Below, one piece after another: positions 8,134-16,114 of a DNA stretch of 21,012 bases; the first letter of the stretch is position 1, and each line of letters opens with the position of its first letter. The translations under genes and the position numbers were made by a program. Location: NCBI GenBank assembly GCA_002391275.1, contig DGSC01000056.1, forward strand, positions 1-21,012, written 5' to 3'. This DNA comes from Prevotellaceae bacterium UBA4372 (GTDB lineage Bacteria; Bacteroidota; Bacteroidia; Bacteroidales; Bacteroidaceae). A model generated the notes under the pieces. That model was not told where the DNA came from and did not search any database. It saw only the letters and a program-made list of their open reading frames with translations.

Positions 8134-8141
8134 CAAAGATA
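8134..8141 (-). promoter_or_regulatory. -7 promoter box TATCTTTG for the CotH-esterase unit
   Basis: TATCTTTG on the minus strand is an exact match to the Bacteroidota -7 consensus TAnnTTTG and lies 58 bp upstream of the CotH-protein ATG. No TTTG is found at the ideal -33 distance, so strength is uncertain. The expected transcription start falls in the GC hairpin at 8109-8132. Confidence 0.55.
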
Positions 8142-8359
8142 CATTTTTTCTTTTGTTCGGCCTCTTTTTTTAAAGATATTTATCTTTAATATCGGAAATA
8201 TGAACTTCTCAACCCACATATCGGGGCTAAACAGATGTTTACTAACGATTTTGTCGATTGCAGCTCCTGCTTCGTACAATCCTCGAAGGCTGCTTGATTA
8301 CGAGTGCATCCTTCGCTGAGAAGTCTCTTTTCCCGATGCCTTGAGCCGGAGAATAAGGC

Positions 8360-9982
8360 CTATTCCTTGATGTTGGGCTCTTCCAGTCCGAGACCTTTCT
8401 TTCGGTCAACGACCTTCAGCACTAAGCCAAGCAGCAGGGCTGCAACGCCGAGGCAAGCCAGCATCACGAGGGGAGCCGTATAGTTGTATTGCGTAGGATC
8501 CGTCACGCCAGGATTGGTTTTGTCGAGCACCTTGCCAATGAGCAGAGGGAAGAGCCAAAGACCGATGTTCTGAATCCAGAAAATGAGGGCATAGGCCGAG
8601 CCAATCACCTTGGCATCGACGAGCTTGGGCACGCTGGGCCACAAGGATGCAGGCACGAGCGAGAAGGAAGCTCCGAGCACCAGGATGGTGAGGTAAGCCA
8701 CGCAGATACCGCCAATAGCATTGCCTTTGAAGGCCGGCAGCACGAAAGCGAAAGTGAGATGGCAAGCGATAAGCAGCACCGAGCCCAGCACGAGCATTGA
8801 CGCAGCCTTTCCCTTATGGTCGACATAGCTGCCGAGGATAGGCGTGATGAGCACGGCCAACAGGGGGAACACGGCAAACACTGTCTCGGCGGACTGTCGC
8901 ATGTAGCCCATGTAGCAATAAGCGACAAGGGCTGCAATGCTCAGACCCAGCAGGCCATACTTACTGGAGGCTTTCTTTTGGAAGTTGCTGGCAAAGCCTG
9001 CAGCAGCCACGATGAGCATGATGACATACTGCACATAGGTGACGCTCTGACTGGCCCAGAACGAATCGGCAGCGGGGGCTGTAAGGGTGAGGTTGCACTG
9101 CAGCATGTTGACGGCATACTTCTGGAAGGGGAAGATGGCCGAGTAGTAGAGCACGCACAGCAGCGCCACAAGCCAGAAGCCGCTGGAAGTGAGTATCTGA
9201 CCGAGATCGCTAATCTTGAACGGGTCGTCTTTCTCCTCAGCTTCGCCCGTCTGCGAGTCGAGTTTGCGGTCCATGAAGAAGTAGACGATGGTCATTATCA
9301 AGGCTATGCACATCAACACGACGCCGAAAGCTACCGAACGGCTCACGCTTACGACGCCACCCAGACGTGCGAAGAAAGGCGAGAAGATCATCACCGTGGC
9401 AACACCCAGACGGGCTAATGCCATCTCTGAGCCCATAGCCAGGGCCATCTCGCGTCCCTTGAACCATTTGACGATACCGCGTGAGACCGTGATGCCAGCC
9501 ATCTCGCAGCCGCATCCGAATATCATGAAGCCGCAGGCCGCGAACTTAGCCGAGGCGGGCATGCCTTCGTAGAAGGGCGACACGCCCAGCTCGTCGAACA
9601 CAGGGATATAGTTGAGGTTATTGGTAAACCATGTCTCAAGGCTGCTGCCAATAAAGGCATCGCTCACGGCATACCATTTGACGATGGCGCCTACGAGCAT
9701 CACAGCTGCCGAGAGAACGGCCGTGAAGCGCACTCCCATCTTGTCGAGGATGATACCTGCAAAGATGAGGAAGAAGGCAAACACGTTGAGGAACACCTCG
9801 GAACCTTGCATGGTGCCGAAAGCGGTTGAGTCCCATCCGCGCTCCGAGAGCATCAAATCCTTGATGGGAGACAGGATGTCCATGAAGATGTAGCTGCAAA
9901 ACATGGCCAGCGCCAGTAGCAGCAAGGCCGTCCAGCGCATGGCGGCGCTGTCACGGAGTGTCTTTTGAATGGCTTGTGTCAT
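8360..9982 (-). CDS. MFS transporter, 12 transmembrane helices
   Basis: A 540-residue integral membrane protein with about 12 hydrophobic segments in two halves, joined by a charged cytoplasmic linker around residues 245-262 (DRKLDSQTGEAEEKDDPFK). Features typical of the major facilitator superfamily include IILDKMGVRF after helix 2 (the D-x-M-G-x-R loop), a glycine-rich FGCGCEMAGITVSRGIVKWF segment and, in the second half, SYVDHKGKAASM. The long loop between helices 3 and 4 (about residues 108-148) is unusual for small MFS carriers. The substrate cannot be read from sequence. It is preceded by a -7 box at 10027 and stands alone between the patatin gene and the CotH unit. Confidence 0.9.
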   Translation of the reverse strand: MTQAIQKTLRDSAAMRWTALLLLALAMFCSYIFMDILSPIKDLMLSERGWDSTAFGTMQGSEVFLNVFAFFLIFAGIILDKMGVRFTAVLSAAVMLVGAIVKWYAVSDAFIGSSLETWFTNNLNYIPVFDELGVSPFYEGMPASAKFAACGFMIFGCGCEMAGITVSRGIVKWFKGREMALAMGSEMALARLGVATVMIFSPFFARLGGVVSVSRSVAFGVVLMCIALIMTIVYFFMDRKLDSQTGEAEEKDDPFKISDLGQILTSSGFWLVALLCVLYYSAIFPFQKYAVNMLQCNLTLTAPAADSFWASQSVTYVQYVIMLIVAAAGFASNFQKKASSKYGLLGLSIAALVAYCYMGYMRQSAETVFAVFPLLAVLITPILGSYVDHKGKAASMLVLGSVLLIACHLTFAFVLPAFKGNAIGGICVAYLTILVLGASFSLVPASLWPSVPKLVDAKVIGSAYALIFWIQNIGLWLFPLLIGKVLDKTNPGVTDPTQYNYTAPLVMLACLGVAALLLGLVLKVVDRKKGLGLEEPNIKE

Positions 9983-10026
9983 TTCTGAGATTAACGATTT
10001 TTTATTTATTTTTACTTATTAGTCGG

Positions 10027-10034
10027 CAAAGGTA
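10027..10034 (-). promoter_or_regulatory. -7 promoter box TACCTTTG for the MFS gene
   Basis: TACCTTTG on the minus strand matches TAnnTTTG and lies 44 bp upstream of the MFS start. A TTTG occurs upstream at 10061-10064, but with a 26-nt spacer that is longer than usual. Confidence 0.55.
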
Positions 10035-10133
10035 CTAAAAGAATCCCATTGAGGTCATATCAAAATATGAATTTAACTAAAATTCACGGCCTTAACGGGT
10101 ATGTCGTCACGAGAAATCATGATTACCAGGACT

Positions 10134-10997
10134 TCATCGGGCTAAGAATGTCCGCAAGTCATCGAGTTTCTCCGTTGCCATCGTTCTGCCGAGCTGGTAC
10201 GCCTTGCGCATAGCGCTGCGGCTGTGAGATACGCGTCCGATCGGGAGCGTCGTCGGCGGGCACAGGATCATTGCATTTCCGGCCTTTTGCTGTTCGTCGA
10301 TATAGCTCAACTCTGCGTTGTACATCTCGTGTCGGCGTTCCCATGCTTCCACGAGCACAGGATAAGCTTTCAGCATGCGACGAATGATTCCGAGATGCTT
10401 CAAGGGGCCTTTGCGGTAGTCGGCAGGCTGTGTCAGCACTACCACATTGCGGCCGAAGCCTTGTTGCTGGAAGTAGCGCAGAGGTATGGAGTCGGCAATG
10501 CCGCCATCGAGCAGCCGCAGCCCTTCGATCTCCACCACGCGCGAGACTATGGGCATGGACGATGATGCCAGAATCCACTCGTACATCTCGTTGGAAAAAC
10601 GGTCGAAACGCCGGTACACGGCCTGTCCCGTGTCGACGTCGGTAGCCACGAGATGAAACTCCATCGGGTTGTTGCTAAAGGTTTCGGTGTCGAAGACATC
10701 GAGCAGCCTTGGCAAGGTGTGGTAAGCGAACTCAGGGCCGAAGATTCCTCCCGTGGTAAGCATCGACCAGAGGCTGCAATACCTTAGGTTGTGGGCATAA
10801 CGCAGGTTGTAGCGCAGCACGCGCCCTGGCTGCTTGCTCTTGTAGTTGCAGCCGAAACAGGCTCCTGCCGACACGCCAACGACACCGTCGAATTGTATGC
10901 CTGCTTCCATCATTACGTCCATGATGCCCGCAGTGAACAAACCTCTCAGGCCACCGCCTTCTAACACCAGGCCGTGTTTCACTCTTTGCGTTTCCAT
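10134..10997 (-). CDS. Patatin-like phospholipase (RssA/YjjU type)
   Basis: A 287-residue protein from the ATG at 10995-10997; an upstream in-frame extension to 11054 is less likely because family homology begins at HGLVLEGGG. The patatin serine-aspartate dyad is complete: oxyanion loop EGGGLRGLF (residues 13-21), nucleophile elbow GVSAG with Ser43, and LDGGIADSIPL with Asp164. No signal peptide or membrane segment is visible, so it is cytoplasmic or peripheral. It resembles the bacterial YjjU/RssA branch of patatin-like lipid acyl hydrolases, and the length is normal for it. The natural lipid substrate is unknown. It stands alone, with 150 bp to the MFS gene and a repeat-containing 427-bp gap upstream. 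Confidence 0.9.
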   Translation of the reverse strand: METQRVKHGLVLEGGGLRGLFTAGIMDVMMEAGIQFDGVVGVSAGACFGCNYKSKQPGRVLRYNLRYAHNLRYCSLWSMLTTGGIFGPEFAYHTLPRLLDVFDTETFSNNPMEFHLVATDVDTGQAVYRRFDRFSNEMYEWILASSSMPIVSRVVEIEGLRLLDGGIADSIPLRYFQQQGFGRNVVVLTQPADYRKGPLKHLGIIRRMLKAYPVLVEAWERRHEMYNAELSYIDEQQKAGNAMILCPPTTLPIGRVSHSRSAMRKAYQLGRTMATEKLDDLRTFLAR

Positions 10998-11198
10998 TGA
11001 TTTACAGTTTCTTTTCCCATACATACCGCTCATGCGCTTAGCAGACATCAGCAAACAGGTTGGATATTCTCCACTCTGTCAGACTTTTCTTTCACGCGCG
11101 CATATATATTATATGTCTTATCTATGCTCTCGAAAATCAGACCTATTCCGGAGAATCTTGACGCGTCACACAGACATGCGACCACATGCGGCTAACCA

Positions 11199-11308
11199 CA
11201 TCGGCCAATTCTCTTAGGTGCATCAGCCAATTCTCTTAGGTGCATCGGCCAATTCTCTTAGGTGCATCGGCCAAATCTCTTAGGTGCATTAGCCAATTCT
11301 CTTAGGTG
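11199..11308. repeat. Five-unit 22-bp tandem repeat array
   Basis: Five abutting 22-bp units start at 11199, 11221, 11243, 11265 and 11287. Each reads CATC(G/A)GCCAATTCTCTT then AGGTG, with only one to three substitutions between units. A truncated unit (CATCAAAACCAA) follows at 11309. The array lies in the 427-bp gap between the patatin start (10997) and the stop of the small membrane protein gene (11422). Nothing else recognisable was found in the rest of the gap apart from AT-rich sequence around 11101-11115. Confidence 0.92.
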
Positions 11309-11421
11309 CATCAAAACCAACGGCCATATCCCTCGGAAAAAACCTTGATAAAAGCAGCCGAATGCGAACGGACGGTCTGGACTTGCGAGCTATAGGATGC
11401 CGGGAAGCAATGCAGGGGCAA

Positions 11422-11658
11422 CTACTTTCCTCGAATGACGCGGAAAAGCCATATCACGACTACGGCACCAACAACGGCCGTGCCAATAGTGCCGATAGTG
11501 CCGCCCCACGAGATATTCAGTTTCTCGAAAAGCCAGCCGCCTACAGTTCCACCGATAAGACCAAGCACGATGTCCCACAGACAGCCATAGCCTTCGCCTT
11601 TCATTATCCATCCGGCTATGGCGCCGGCGATAAGTCCTACGATAATTCCTTCAATCAT
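11422..11658 (-). CDS. GlsB/YeaQ/YmgE family small membrane protein
   Basis: A 78-residue protein that is almost entirely three hydrophobic, glycine-rich helices. The family signature is clear: IIVGLIAGAIAGWIMKGEGYG at the N terminus, then DIVLGLIGGTVGGWLF, then GTIGTAVVGAVVVIWLFRVI, ending in basic residues. Length matches this transglycosylase-associated/stress-response family (about 80 residues). The proteins are inner-membrane and often induced by stress; the biochemical role is unknown. A -7 box lies 34 bp upstream of the start, so it is probably its own transcription unit. Confidence 0.93.
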   Translation of the reverse strand: MIEGIIVGLIAGAIAGWIMKGEGYGCLWDIVLGLIGGTVGGWLFEKLNISWGGTIGTIGTAVVGAVVVIWLFRVIRGK

Positions 11659-11692
11659 GATTGATAGTGATAGTTAATGTCATAAACCGTCG

Positions 11693-11700
11693 CAAAGGTA
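11693..11700 (-). promoter_or_regulatory. -7 promoter box TACCTTTG for the GlsB-like gene
   Basis: TACCTTTG on the minus strand matches TAnnTTTG and lies 34 bp upstream of the ATG at 11658. No clear -33 TTTG was found at the usual spacing. Confidence 0.55.
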
Positions 11701-11756
11701 GGAAAAAGAACTGAAAACAACGTGTAGAGAACAAAGATTTTTTCTTTGAAGCCCCA

Positions 11757-11807
11757 TAACGCAACAAACCCCAAGCGCCGACAAAAGCACTTGGGGTTTG
11801 TTCGTTA
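11757..11807 (-). terminator. Long hairpin after the GH53 gene, likely terminator
   Basis: A 13-bp perfect stem (11763-11775 with 11790-11802) extends by five more pairs (11757-11761 with 11803-11807) around a single bulged C at 11762, with a 14-nt loop. It starts 18 bp past the stop codon of the GH53 gene. The T-rich part (TTTGTT) lies inside the descending arm on the minus strand rather than after it, so termination is likely but not textbook. Confidence 0.65.
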
Positions 11808-11825
11808 CAGTCTATACCTGTGAAT

Positions 11826-12998
11826 TTATTGCCGCACAATCTTCTGCGACCGCTTGATGACGATGCCACACCGGCTGGCCGATACCATGCGGCCAGAAAG
11901 GTCGTAAGCGGCATCGGAAGAAGTGCCGGCCTCGGCACGTGGAGCAGCTACCGCATCGGTAGGATCGTAGAAAGCATCAAGCACCGTCGAAGGCCGTCCC
12001 TGCCAGGTGAAAGCGCCTTTGTTGTAGGCGTTCCAGCCCAATGTGGTATAATACGAAGGACGCCACCAAGCGTAGACTTCGGGCTCCCAGTAGAAGATGC
12101 CGGCACATGCGGCGCTGCCCTTGAGGCGCGAGAAGAGGTCGGTCATCACCTGTGCTGCCAACGATTCATCACTCACATTGTAGCCGGTTTCCACGATCAT
12201 CACGGGTACGCCAAACTGCGACGAGAGCGTCTTGACATTGGCCGCCGTCCTGGCATTCTCGCTCTGCCAGCTGCTCTCGGGATAATGCGAGAGTCCTATC
12301 ATGTCGAACTTGCCGCCATATTGCTTGAAATCCTTGAAAAACCAGGCATTGTCCTCGGGACCCTTGTCGATATGCACAATCACTTTGGCCGAAGGCACTA
12401 CGGCCTTTACGGCCTCGTAGCCGGCATTACTCACTGCCACGTAGCCTGACCATCTGGCAGCACCCGACTTGTTCCAATCGATTCGCCCGCTCTCCCAGAG
12501 CATGCCGCTACGGGTTTCGTTGCCCACCTGCACCCATGCCGGTTCTATGCCTTCGGCCTTGAGAGCCTCAAGCACATCCTTCGTATGGTTGGCAACAGCG
12601 GCCTTCAGCTGCTCTTGCGTAAGGCCCTGCCACGCTTTAGGCATGGTCTGACGGCTTGGATCGGCAAAGAAATCGCTGTAATGGAAATCGAGCAGCAACG
12701 CCATGCCTTGGCTGTGAGCACGCTTGGCCTTAGCCACGACATCGGCTTTGTCGCACCATGCGCCATAAGCCGTCTCGGGATTTACCCATACGCGCAGACG
12801 TATGGCATTCATTCCACATTGACGCAACAGGGCCATGAGCTCTGTGGGATTGCCTGAAGCGTCGTAGAACTGCTTGCCCGAGGCTTCCATCTCCGTGCAC
12901 CAACTCACATCGGCACCACGTGCGAAGCTGGGAGCTTGTGCGTAAGCAGACATGCCCAGCACAAATGCAGCAAGCAACATTGCTATTTTCTGTCTCAT
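11826..12998 (-). CDS. Secreted GH53 endo-beta-1,4-galactanase
   Basis: A 390-residue protein from the ATG at 12996-12998, which gives a clean signal peptide (MRQKIAMLLAAFVLGMSAYA, then QAP). The catalytic TIM barrel is glycoside hydrolase family 53: it opens with FARGADVSWCTEMEASG, has NAIRLRVWVNP, and carries the clan GH-A residues as acid/base Glu161 in VQVGNETRSGMLW and nucleophile Glu270 in VMIVETGYN. Family 53 enzymes cut beta-1,4-galactan of pectic side chains and type I arabinogalactan. After the barrel, a short tail (AYDLSGRMVSASRCGIVIKRSQKIVRQ region) resembles a reduced Por/T9SS sorting element. It lies 19 bp after the amidase gene and appears to be the last gene of the gmd-fcl unit, an unusual neighbour for capsule sugar genes. 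No SusC/SusD pair is present. Confidence 0.92.
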   Translation of the reverse strand: MRQKIAMLLAAFVLGMSAYAQAPSFARGADVSWCTEMEASGKQFYDASGNPTELMALLRQCGMNAIRLRVWVNPETAYGAWCDKADVVAKAKRAHSQGMALLLDFHYSDFFADPSRQTMPKAWQGLTQEQLKAAVANHTKDVLEALKAEGIEPAWVQVGNETRSGMLWESGRIDWNKSGAARWSGYVAVSNAGYEAVKAVVPSAKVIVHIDKGPEDNAWFFKDFKQYGGKFDMIGLSHYPESSWQSENARTAANVKTLSSQFGVPVMIVETGYNVSDESLAAQVMTDLFSRLKGSAACAGIFYWEPEVYAWWRPSYYTTLGWNAYNKGAFTWQGRPSTVLDAFYDPTDAVAAPRAEAGTSSDAAYDLSGRMVSASRCGIVIKRSQKIVRQ

Positions 12999-13017
12999 AG
13001 TATGATGTGTTATTGTT

Positions 13018-13764
13018 TTATCTGTCTTGATCTTTGAGCACGGGGAAACGTTCACGCAAGTGCTGCAATCGCTCAAGGTCAAGGTCTGCCATTACCAATG
13101 CCTCAGCGTTGCCACAGCTTGCCAGCTCGTGCCCGAAAGGATGAATTGCTGCCGATTGCCCCGAATAGTCGCAGGCTGGATCCGTCCCCACCCTGTTCAC
13201 GCCTACCACATAGCACTGGTTTTCAATGGCCCTGGCCCGCAAGAGAGCCGACCACTGCCCTATCCTTGCCGTTGGCCAATTGGCTGAAAAAAGCGCCACA
13301 TCATAGTCCTCGCGATTGCGACACCAGATGGGGAACCGAAGGTCGTAGCAAGTAAACAGGATGAAACGGGCGCCGCGCCACTCTACGATTCTTCGCGTTG
13401 TGCCAGCCGTGTACACGTCTTCGCCGCCGAGGACGAAAAGGTGGTGCTTGTCGTAAAAGGCAAAACTGCCATCGGGCTTAACGAAATAGAACCTGTTGCG
13501 CAGACTTGCACCGTCGCGAACCGCCACCGTGCCGGCCACAGCACAATCGTGTGCTCCTGCAAGGCTTTGCATCCACGCCAAAGTTTCGCTGTTCTCCGCA
13601 GGTTCTGCTATGGCAGCTGACGCTGCGCCAAAACCCGTAGTGAACATCTCGGGCAGCACCACAAGGTCGCACGACGGTTGGACGCTTAACGCGCTCTCGA
13701 TGTGAGCACGGTTGACCGACGGCAATGCCCACTTGACATCAAGCTGAAACAACAGGATGCGCAT
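13018..13764 (-). CDS. Nitrilase-family omega-amidase-like hydrolase
   Basis: A 248-residue carbon-nitrogen hydrolase. The Glu-Lys-Cys triad is in place: Glu39 in VVLPEMFTTGF, Lys106 in YDKHHLF and Cys139 in FTCYDLRFP. The PEMFTTGF and CYDLRFPIWCRN motifs and the length fit the YafV/omega-amidase branch (NIT2-like), which hydrolyses alpha-keto acid amides such as ketoglutaramate as metabolite repair. Cytoplasmic, no signal peptide. It starts 21 bp after the fcl stop and is followed by GH53 after 19 bp, so it is probably transcribed with gmd and fcl. No functional link to GDP-fucose synthesis is known. Family is firm; the precise substrate is inferred. Confidence 0.88.
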   Translation of the reverse strand: MRILLFQLDVKWALPSVNRAHIESALSVQPSCDLVVLPEMFTTGFGAASAAIAEPAENSETLAWMQSLAGAHDCAVAGTVAVRDGASLRNRFYFVKPDGSFAFYDKHHLFVLGGEDVYTAGTTRRIVEWRGARFILFTCYDLRFPIWCRNREDYDVALFSANWPTARIGQWSALLRARAIENQCYVVGVNRVGTDPACDYSGQSAAIHPFGHELASCGNAEALVMADLDLERLQHLRERFPVLKDQDR

Positions 13765-13785
13765 GGAAGTAAGCTTTCACGGGCC

Positions 13786-14730
13786 TCAGCGTTCGGCGCG
13801 CATGGGGTTGTTGAGGAAGTCGTCGTAGGCCAGACGGATGCCGTCTTCGAGCTCGGTTTTGTAGGTCCATCCCAGCCGAGTGGCCTTGGAAACGTCGAGT
13901 AGCTTGCGGGGCGTGCCATTGGGACGTGTGGTGTCCCACAGGATTTCTCCCTCGTAGCCAACGACCTTTGCCACGAGTTCGGTGAGGGCCTTGATGGTGA
14001 GTTCCTTGCCCGTACCGGCATTGACGGTCTCGTTGCCCGAATAGTTGTTCATCAGGAAAACGCAGAGATTAGCGAGGTCGTCTACATAAAGGAACTCGCG
14101 TAAAGGACTGCCGTCGCCCCAGCACGTGACGGTCTTCAAGCCTGCAACCTTGGCTTCGTGGAAGCGACGGATGAGGGCTGGCAGGACGTGGCTGTGCTCG
14201 GGGTGGTAATTGTCGTTGGGGCCATATAGGTTTGTGGGCATGACACTGATATAGTCGGTGCCATACTGACGATTGAGGAACTCGCAGTACTTCAGGCCGC
14301 TGATCTTAGCCAGAGCGTATGCCTCATTGGTCTTCTCCAGTTCAGAAGTGAGCAGACAGCTTTCGGGCATGGGTTGAGGAGCCATGCGTGGATAGATGCA
14401 GCTGCTGCCGAGAAATTCGAGTTTCTTGCAGCCGTTCTTCCATGCAGCATGGATGACGTTCATCTCCAGAATCATGTTCTCATACATGAAGTCGGCCAAG
14501 GCATTCTGATTAGCTACGATGCCGCCGACCTTAGCCGCTGCAAGGAACACATATTCGGGGCGTTCCTCGGCAAAGAACTGCTCTACTTGTTCCTGACGGG
14601 TCAAGTCCAATTGCGCGTGCGTGCGCGTAATAATATTATTGTAGCCTTGGCGTTGCAACTCACGAACGATAGCCGAACCCACCATTCCGCGATGGCCTGC
14701 TACGTATATCTTACTGTCTTTATTCATCAT
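13786..14730 (-). CDS. fcl: GDP-L-fucose synthase
   Basis: A 314-residue extended SDR enzyme that epimerises and reduces GDP-4-keto-6-deoxymannose to GDP-L-fucose with NADPH, the second step after Gmd. The Rossmann motif is GHRGMVGSA near residue 13, followed by the family-typical AAAKVGGI. The catalytic serine region is GSSCIYPR and the YxxxK pair is in YALAKISGLKYCE. MPTNLYGPND and GDGSPLREFLYVDDLA are also diagnostic. Length is normal. Two adjacent ATG codons (14728-14730 and 14725-14727) could each start it. The 126-bp gap to gmd contains a strongly structured element. The product serves capsule or protein O-fucosylation in Bacteroidota. Confidence 0.95.
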   Translation of the reverse strand: MMNKDSKIYVAGHRGMVGSAIVRELQRQGYNNIITRTHAQLDLTRQEQVEQFFAEERPEYVFLAAAKVGGIVANQNALADFMYENMILEMNVIHAAWKNGCKKLEFLGSSCIYPRMAPQPMPESCLLTSELEKTNEAYALAKISGLKYCEFLNRQYGTDYISVMPTNLYGPNDNYHPEHSHVLPALIRRFHEAKVAGLKTVTCWGDGSPLREFLYVDDLANLCVFLMNNYSGNETVNAGTGKELTIKALTELVAKVVGYEGEILWDTTRPNGTPRKLLDVSKATRLGWTYKTELEDGIRLAYDDFLNNPMRAER

Positions 14731-14750
14731 CTTTATTTTGTATTTCCTTT

Positions 14751-14825
14751 AAACATCTATGGCATCTTGGTGCTTTCAGCGCTTACCTTTATGGCTGTCT
14801 GATGCCGAAATAATCATAGATGTTT
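14751..14825 (-). ncRNA. Structured intercistronic RNA element between gmd and fcl
   Basis: On the minus-strand transcript, AAACATCTAT (14825-14816) pairs with ATAGATGTTT (14760-14751), and GGCATC (14806-14801) pairs with GATGCC (14766-14761). This gives a 16-bp helix interrupted by a nine-nucleotide one-sided bulge (GATTATTTC) and closed by a loop of about 34 nt. No T tract follows, so it is not a terminator. It ends 20 nt before the fcl start codons. It may control fcl translation, mark a processing site, or be a small repeat element. Confidence 0.5.
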
Positions 14826-14856
14826 CTTAAAACTGTCGGTTGATGCCGTTGGGTGT

Positions 14857-15972
14857 TTATTTGACAATGCCTTTTTCGAGGTATTCCACAAGGTTCATAC
14901 GCACCTTTGCGGCAGCACCCTCACCGGCAACCTTGGCCATGTCGTGCTCAACCATCAGCTGCACCAACTGCTCGAAACTGGTCTTGTTGGGGTCCCATTT
15001 GAGTCTTGCCTTGGCCTTCGTAGGATCGCCCCAGAGGTTTACGACATCTGTGGGACGATAGAAATCAGCGCTGACAACCACGAGCGTCTTGCCGACAAGC
15101 GAAGCAGGAGCATTGCCGCTGACGGCTACACAGATGCCTTTCTCGTCCATACCCTCGCCTTCAAACTTCAGCTCGATGCCGGCATGTTTGAAAGCATAGT
15201 AAGCAAACTCACGCACACTATGCTGAACACCCGTTGCGATGACGAAGTCCTCGGGCTTCTCTTGCTGAAGGATGAGCCACATACATTCGACATAATCCTT
15301 AGCATAACCCCAGTCGCGAAGCGAAGAGAGGTTGCCAAGATAGAGGCAATCCTGTAGGCCCTGAGCAATACGTGCTGCCGCGAGTGTTATCTTGCGGGTG
15401 ACGAACGTCTCACCTCGGCGCTCGCTTTCGTGGTTGAAGAGTATGCCCGAACAGCAGTACATGTCATAAGCCTCACGGTACTCCTTCACGATCCAGAAGC
15501 CATAGAGCTTGGCTACGGCATAGGGCGAATACGGATGGAAAGGCGTGTTTTCGTTCTGCGGCACTTCCTCCACCTTGCCATACAACTCTGAAGTGCTTGC
15601 CTGATATATCCGACAGGTCTTTTCCAATCCGCAGGCACGCACCGCTTCCAACACGCGCAACACACCTGTGGCATCAACGTTTGCCGTAAACTCTGGCGAA
15701 TCAAACGACACCTGAACATGGCTCTGTGCGGCCAGATTGTAGATCTCATCAGGGCGCACTTTGCCAACTACCTTCACGATGGACATCGAGTCGGTAAGAT
15801 CGGCATAGTGCAAATGGAAATGGGGTTTGCCCTCAAGATGAGCAATACGCTCACGGAAATCTACACTGGAACGACGGATTATGCCATGTACGTCATAGCC
15901 TTTTTCAAGAAGGAACTCACTGAGGTAAGAACCATCCTGACCTGTAACACCTGTTATTAAAGCGGTCTTCAT
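14857..15972 (-). CDS. gmd: GDP-mannose 4,6-dehydratase
   Basis: A 371-residue extended SDR enzyme from the ATG at 15970-15972; sequence upstream of this start is not family-like. It converts GDP-D-mannose to GDP-4-keto-6-deoxy-D-mannose. Visible motifs are the NADP loop TGVTGQDGSYLSEFLLEKGY at the N terminus, IIRRSSVDFRERI, the catalytic STSELYG, the YxxxK in YSPYAVAKLYGFWIVKEYRE, and the substrate-binding RDWGYAKDYVECMW. Length is normal. It is preceded by a -7 box 35 bp upstream, lies downstream of a strong terminator, and is followed by fcl, so it appears to head a gmd-fcl-amidase-GH53 unit. Confidence 0.96.
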   Translation of the reverse strand: MKTALITGVTGQDGSYLSEFLLEKGYDVHGIIRRSSVDFRERIAHLEGKPHFHLHYADLTDSMSIVKVVGKVRPDEIYNLAAQSHVQVSFDSPEFTANVDATGVLRVLEAVRACGLEKTCRIYQASTSELYGKVEEVPQNENTPFHPYSPYAVAKLYGFWIVKEYREAYDMYCCSGILFNHESERRGETFVTRKITLAAARIAQGLQDCLYLGNLSSLRDWGYAKDYVECMWLILQQEKPEDFVIATGVQHSVREFAYYAFKHAGIELKFEGEGMDEKGICVAVSGNAPASLVGKTLVVVSADFYRPTDVVNLWGDPTKAKARLKWDPNKTSFEQLVQLMVEHDMAKVAGEGAAAKVRMNLVEYLEKGIVK

Positions 15973-16007
15973 ATATCTTTTAATTATGCCTGTATTTAAA
16001 AACGGCG

Positions 16008-16015
16008 CAAAGTTA
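16008..16015 (-). promoter_or_regulatory. -7 promoter box TAACTTTG for gmd
   Basis: TAACTTTG on the minus strand matches TAnnTTTG and lies 35 bp upstream of the gmd ATG, between the terminator at 16061 and the gene. TTTG elements upstream are not at the ideal spacing (the nearest, at 16028-16031, has a 12-nt spacer). Confidence 0.55.
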
Positions 16016-16060
16016 CTGAGAATATTACAAATAGGCCACAACCATTTGTTAAGAAAAATT

Positions 16061-16097
16061 AAACGGCACCCTCTACCGACAATAGAGGATGCCGTTT
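16061..16097 (-). terminator. Rho-independent terminator of the cytidylyltransferase-kinase gene
   Basis: A 15-bp stem (16061-16075 with 16083-16097) has a 7-nt loop and is followed on the minus strand by AATTTTTC. The single mismatch on the plus strand becomes a G-U pair in the minus-strand RNA, which fits leftward termination. It lies 17 bp past the gene's stop codon. Confidence 0.9.
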
Positions 16098-16114
16098 ACT
16101 GCGAGCATCTTAGG

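Noticed and set aside
8091..8279. 62-codon minus-strand open frame between MFS and CotH genes
   Set aside because: It covers the promoter box and the GC hairpin, and its C-terminal residues are the hairpin translated. No coding character.
11199..11308. Possible CRISPR array
   Set aside because: The 22-bp units abut directly with no spacers and there are no cas genes; it is a simple tandem repeat. The same applies to 1-245.
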